In this document: piece by piece, positions 29,501 to 31,834 of the stretch
Layout of the letters: the number at the start of each line of letters is the position of its first letter
Position numbering within the stretch: position 1 is the stretch's first letter
Source: Mesostigma viride
Lineage: Eukaryota; Streptophyta; Mesostigmatophyceae; Mesostigmatales; Mesostigmataceae
DNA length: 31,834 bases
Assembly: GCA_009746045.1 (NCBI GenBank)
Contig: RPFO01000233.1
Location: 5,001 to 36,834, forward strand
Reading direction: 5' to 3'
Translations under genes and position numbers: made by a program
The notes under the pieces: model-generated
Databases searched by the model: none
Told to the model about the DNA's origin: nothing
The model's input: the letters and a program-made list of their open reading frames with translations, nothing else

Positions 29501-31751
29501 TGCAGCCGCCCCTTGCGTGCGCGGTGGATGTACGTGTGTGTGCAGTTGCCCCTTGCGTGCGCGGTGGTTTTTTCGTGTGTGTGCAGCCGGCCCTTGCGTG
29601 CGCGGTGTGTGTACATGTGAGTGCAGCTGCCCCAAGCGTGCGCGGTGTGTGTACATGTGTGTGCAGTTGCCCCTTGCGTGCGCGGTGGATGTACGTGTGT
29701 GTGCAGCCGCCCCTTGCGTGCGCGGTGTAGGTACGTGTGTGTGCAGCCGCCCCAAGCGTGCGCGGTGTGTGTACGTGTGTGTGCAGTTGCCCCTTGCGTG
29801 CGTGGTGTGTGTACATGTGTGTGCAGTTGCCCCTTGCGTGCGCGGTGTATGTACATGTGTGTGCAGTTGCCCCTTGCGTGCGCGGTGTATGTACGTGTGT
29901 GTGCAGCCGCCCCTTGCGTGCGCGGTGTAGGTACGTATGTGCAGCCGCCCCAAGCGTGCGCGGTGTGTGTACATGTGTGTGCAGTTGCCCCTTGCGTCGC
30001 GGTGTGTGTACGTGTGTGTGCAGCCGCCCCTTGCGTGCGCGGTGGATGTACGTGTGTGTGCAGTTGCCCTTGCGTGCGCGGTGGATGTACGTGTGTGTGC
30101 AGCCGCCCTTGCGTGCGCGGTGTGTGTACATGTGAGTGAGCTGCCCAAGCGTGCGCGGTGTGTGTACATGTGTGTGCAGTTGCCCTTGCGTGCGCGGTGG
30201 ATGTACGTGTGTGTGCAGCCGCCCCTTGCGTGCGCGGTGTAGGTACGTGTGTGTGCAGCCGCCCCAAGCGTGCGCGGTGTTGTACGTGTGTGCAGTTGCC
30301 CTTGCGTGCGCGGTGGTGTGTACATGTGTGTGCAGTTGCCCCTTGCGTGCGCGGTGTATGTACGTGTGTGCAGCCGGCCCTTGCGTGCGCGGTGGATGTA
30401 CGTGTGTGTGCAGCCGCCCAAGCGTGCGCGGTGTGTGTACATGTGTGTGCAGTTGCCCCTTGCGTGCGCGGTGTGTGTACGTGTGTGTGCAGCCGCCCCT
30501 TGCGTGCGCGGTGGATGTACGTGTGTGTGCAGTTGCCCCTGCGTGCGCGGTGTGTGTACATGTGTGTGCAGTTGCCCCTTGCGTGCGCGGTGTATGTACA
30601 TGTGTGTGCAGTTGCCCCTTGCGTGCGCGGTGTATGTACGTGTGTGTGCAGCCGCCCCTTGCGTGCGCGGTGTAGGTACGTATGTGTGCAGCCGCCCAAG
30701 CGTGCGCGGTGTGTGTACATGTGTGTGCAGTTGCCCTTGCGTGCGCGGTGTGTGTACGTGTGTGTGCAGCCGCCCTTGCGTGCCGGTGGATTACGTGTGT
30801 GTGCAGTTGCCCCTTGCGTGCGCGGTGGATGTACGTGTGTGTGCAGCCGCCCCTTGCGTCGCGGTGTGTGTACATGTGAGATGCAGCTGCCCCAAGCGTG
30901 CGCGGTGTGTGACATGTGTGTGAGTTGCCCCTTGCGTGCGCGGTGGATGTACGTGTGTGTGCAGCCGCCCTTGCGTGCGCGTGTAGGTACGTGTGTGTGC
31001 AGCCGCCCAACGTGCGCGGTGTGTGTAACGTGTGTGTGCAGTTGCCCCTTGCGTGCGCGGTGTGTGTACAAGTGTGTGCAGTTGCCCCTTGCGTGCGCGG
31101 TGTAATGTACGTGTGTGCAGCCGGCCTTGCGTGCGCGGTGGATGTACGTGTGTGTGCAGCCGCCCTTGCGTGCAATGGTGTGTGTACGTGTGTGTGCAGC
31201 CGCCCTTGCGTGCGCGGTGGATGTACATTGTGTGCAGTCGCCCCTTGCGTGCCGCGGTGGATGTACGTGTGTGTGCAGTTGCCCCTTGCGTGCGCGGTGG
31301 TTTTTCGTGTGTGTGCAGCCGCCCTTGCGTGCGCGGTGTGTGTACATGTGAGTGCAGCTGCCCCAAGCGTGCGCGTGTGTGTACATGTGTGCAGTTGCCC
31401 CTTGCGTGCGCGGTGGATGTACGTGTGTGCAGCGCCTTGCGTGCGCGGTGTAGGTACGTGTTGTGCAGCCGCCCCAAGCGTGCGCGGTGTGTGTACGTGT
31501 GTGTGCAGTTGCCCCTTGCGTGCGTGGTGTGTGTACATGTGTGTGCAGTTGCCCCTTGCGTCGCGTGTATGTACATGTGTGTGGTGCCTTGCCCTTGCCG
31601 TGCGCTGTGTATGTACGTTGTGTGCAGCCGCCCTGCGTGCGCGTGTAGGTACGTATGTGTGCAGCCGCCCAAGCGTGCGCCGTGTGTGTACATGTGTGTG
31701 CAGTTGCCCCTTGCGTGCGCGGTGTGTGTACGTGTGTGTGCAGCCGCCCTT
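23514..31751. repeat. 40-bp satellite array, right part (about 205 units)
   Basis: It has the same 40-bp unit as the left part, but is more uniform and dominated by AGTTGCCCC, AGCCGCCCC(T/A), AGCCGGCCC and AGCTGCCCCA tails. A block of about 1.1 kb seen at 14310-15476 recurs at about 26108-27260 and 28505-29670, marked by CTTAATTGCGTG, CTGTGCGT(G/T)AAGTCGCTCC and a GGTGGTTTTTCG unit. Single-base deletions start to appear after about 26.5 kb and become frequent after 29.93 kb. Nearly stop-free frames of up to about 2800 codons on the minus strand are composition artefacts. Confidence 0.95.
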
Positions 31752-31834
31752 CCGCGCACGCAAGGGCGCTGCACACACACGTCATCACCGGCACGCAAGG
31801 GCAACTGCACCACACGTAACATCACCGCGCACGC
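31752..31834. repeat. Inverted fold-back copy of the satellite at the sequence end
   Basis: At 31751/31752 the sequence switches to the complement of the preceding satellite: CAGCCGCCCTT is followed by CCGCGCACG and then CAAGGGCGCTGCACACAC. The arm continues to the end with several indels. It forms a hairpin of about 83 nt per arm with a loop of about 9 nt. A read or library chimera is more likely than a real inversion. Confidence 0.8.

Noticed and set aside
11390-31751. CRISPR array
   Set aside because: There are no unique spacers between repeats. The variation is substitution within a contiguous 40-bp tandem unit, and the context is eukaryotic.
23358-31778. Minus-strand open frame of about 2800 codons rich in Thr, His and Arg, with similar frames in other phases
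   Set aside because: It is the 40-bp satellite read through. Frames stay open across indels in several phases because the unit lacks stops, and part of it extends into the LTR.

Overview
This window looks like nuclear DNA of a eukaryote, probably the end of a long-read contig. The evidence is one intron-free gene for a membrane hybrid histidine kinase, an 8-kb LTR retrotransposon with a Copia-type reverse transcriptase and RNase H, long gene-poor spacers full of small repeats, and about 12.4 kb of a 40-bp satellite. Hybrid kinases plus Copia-type elements and few introns would fit an alga (a red alga is my best guess) or a fungus. I cannot fix the taxon from the sequence.

Layout. 1-226 is a 5' flank with two short upstream ORFs. 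227-2071 is the hybrid histidine kinase, the only convincing host protein gene. 2072-4734 has no supportable gene but contains small tandem repeats, GC-rich palindromes and a possible 145-bp insertion. 4735-5289 is an unrecognised ORF. 5725-8291 is a broken ORF, possibly a retroelement ORF1, split by a 1.9-kb element (6086-7992) with inverted ends and a TTAA target duplication; precise removal of the element restores the reading frame. 8292-11040 is a mosaic of short direct repeats, a recurring 14-bp palindrome, a 153-bp tandem duplication and a telomere-like heptamer run. A tRNA-Ser(GCU) gene that has lost about 20 nt lies at 11043-11111. TG-rich microsatellites then lead into the 40-bp satellite at 11390.

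The satellite is interrupted at 15477-23508 by a complete LTR retrotransposon on the minus strand. Its LTRs are 699 and 696 bp and nearly identical, and the 5-bp target duplication GTTGC comes from a satellite unit. In transcription order it carries an extra 5' ORF, gag with a CCHC knuckle, and a 1197-codon pol. Pol runs integrase, aspartic protease, RT, RNase H, which is neither the Copia nor the Ty3/Gypsy order. The catalytic motifs are also unusual: DTN in the protease, HGDD in RT and a short D-x29-E in integrase. This element is the best candidate here for something undescribed.

The satellite resumes at 23509 and runs to the end. Copies of a block of about 1.1 kb recur on both sides of the element, and one copy keeps the uninterrupted version of its insertion site. 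From about 29.9 kb the units carry many one-base deletions, and the last 83 bases are an inverted copy of what precedes them, so the tail should be treated as unreliable sequence. All frameshifts that I infer in the retrotransposon and in the broken ORF have the polarity of a single missing base, which also suggests sequencing deletions rather than decay.
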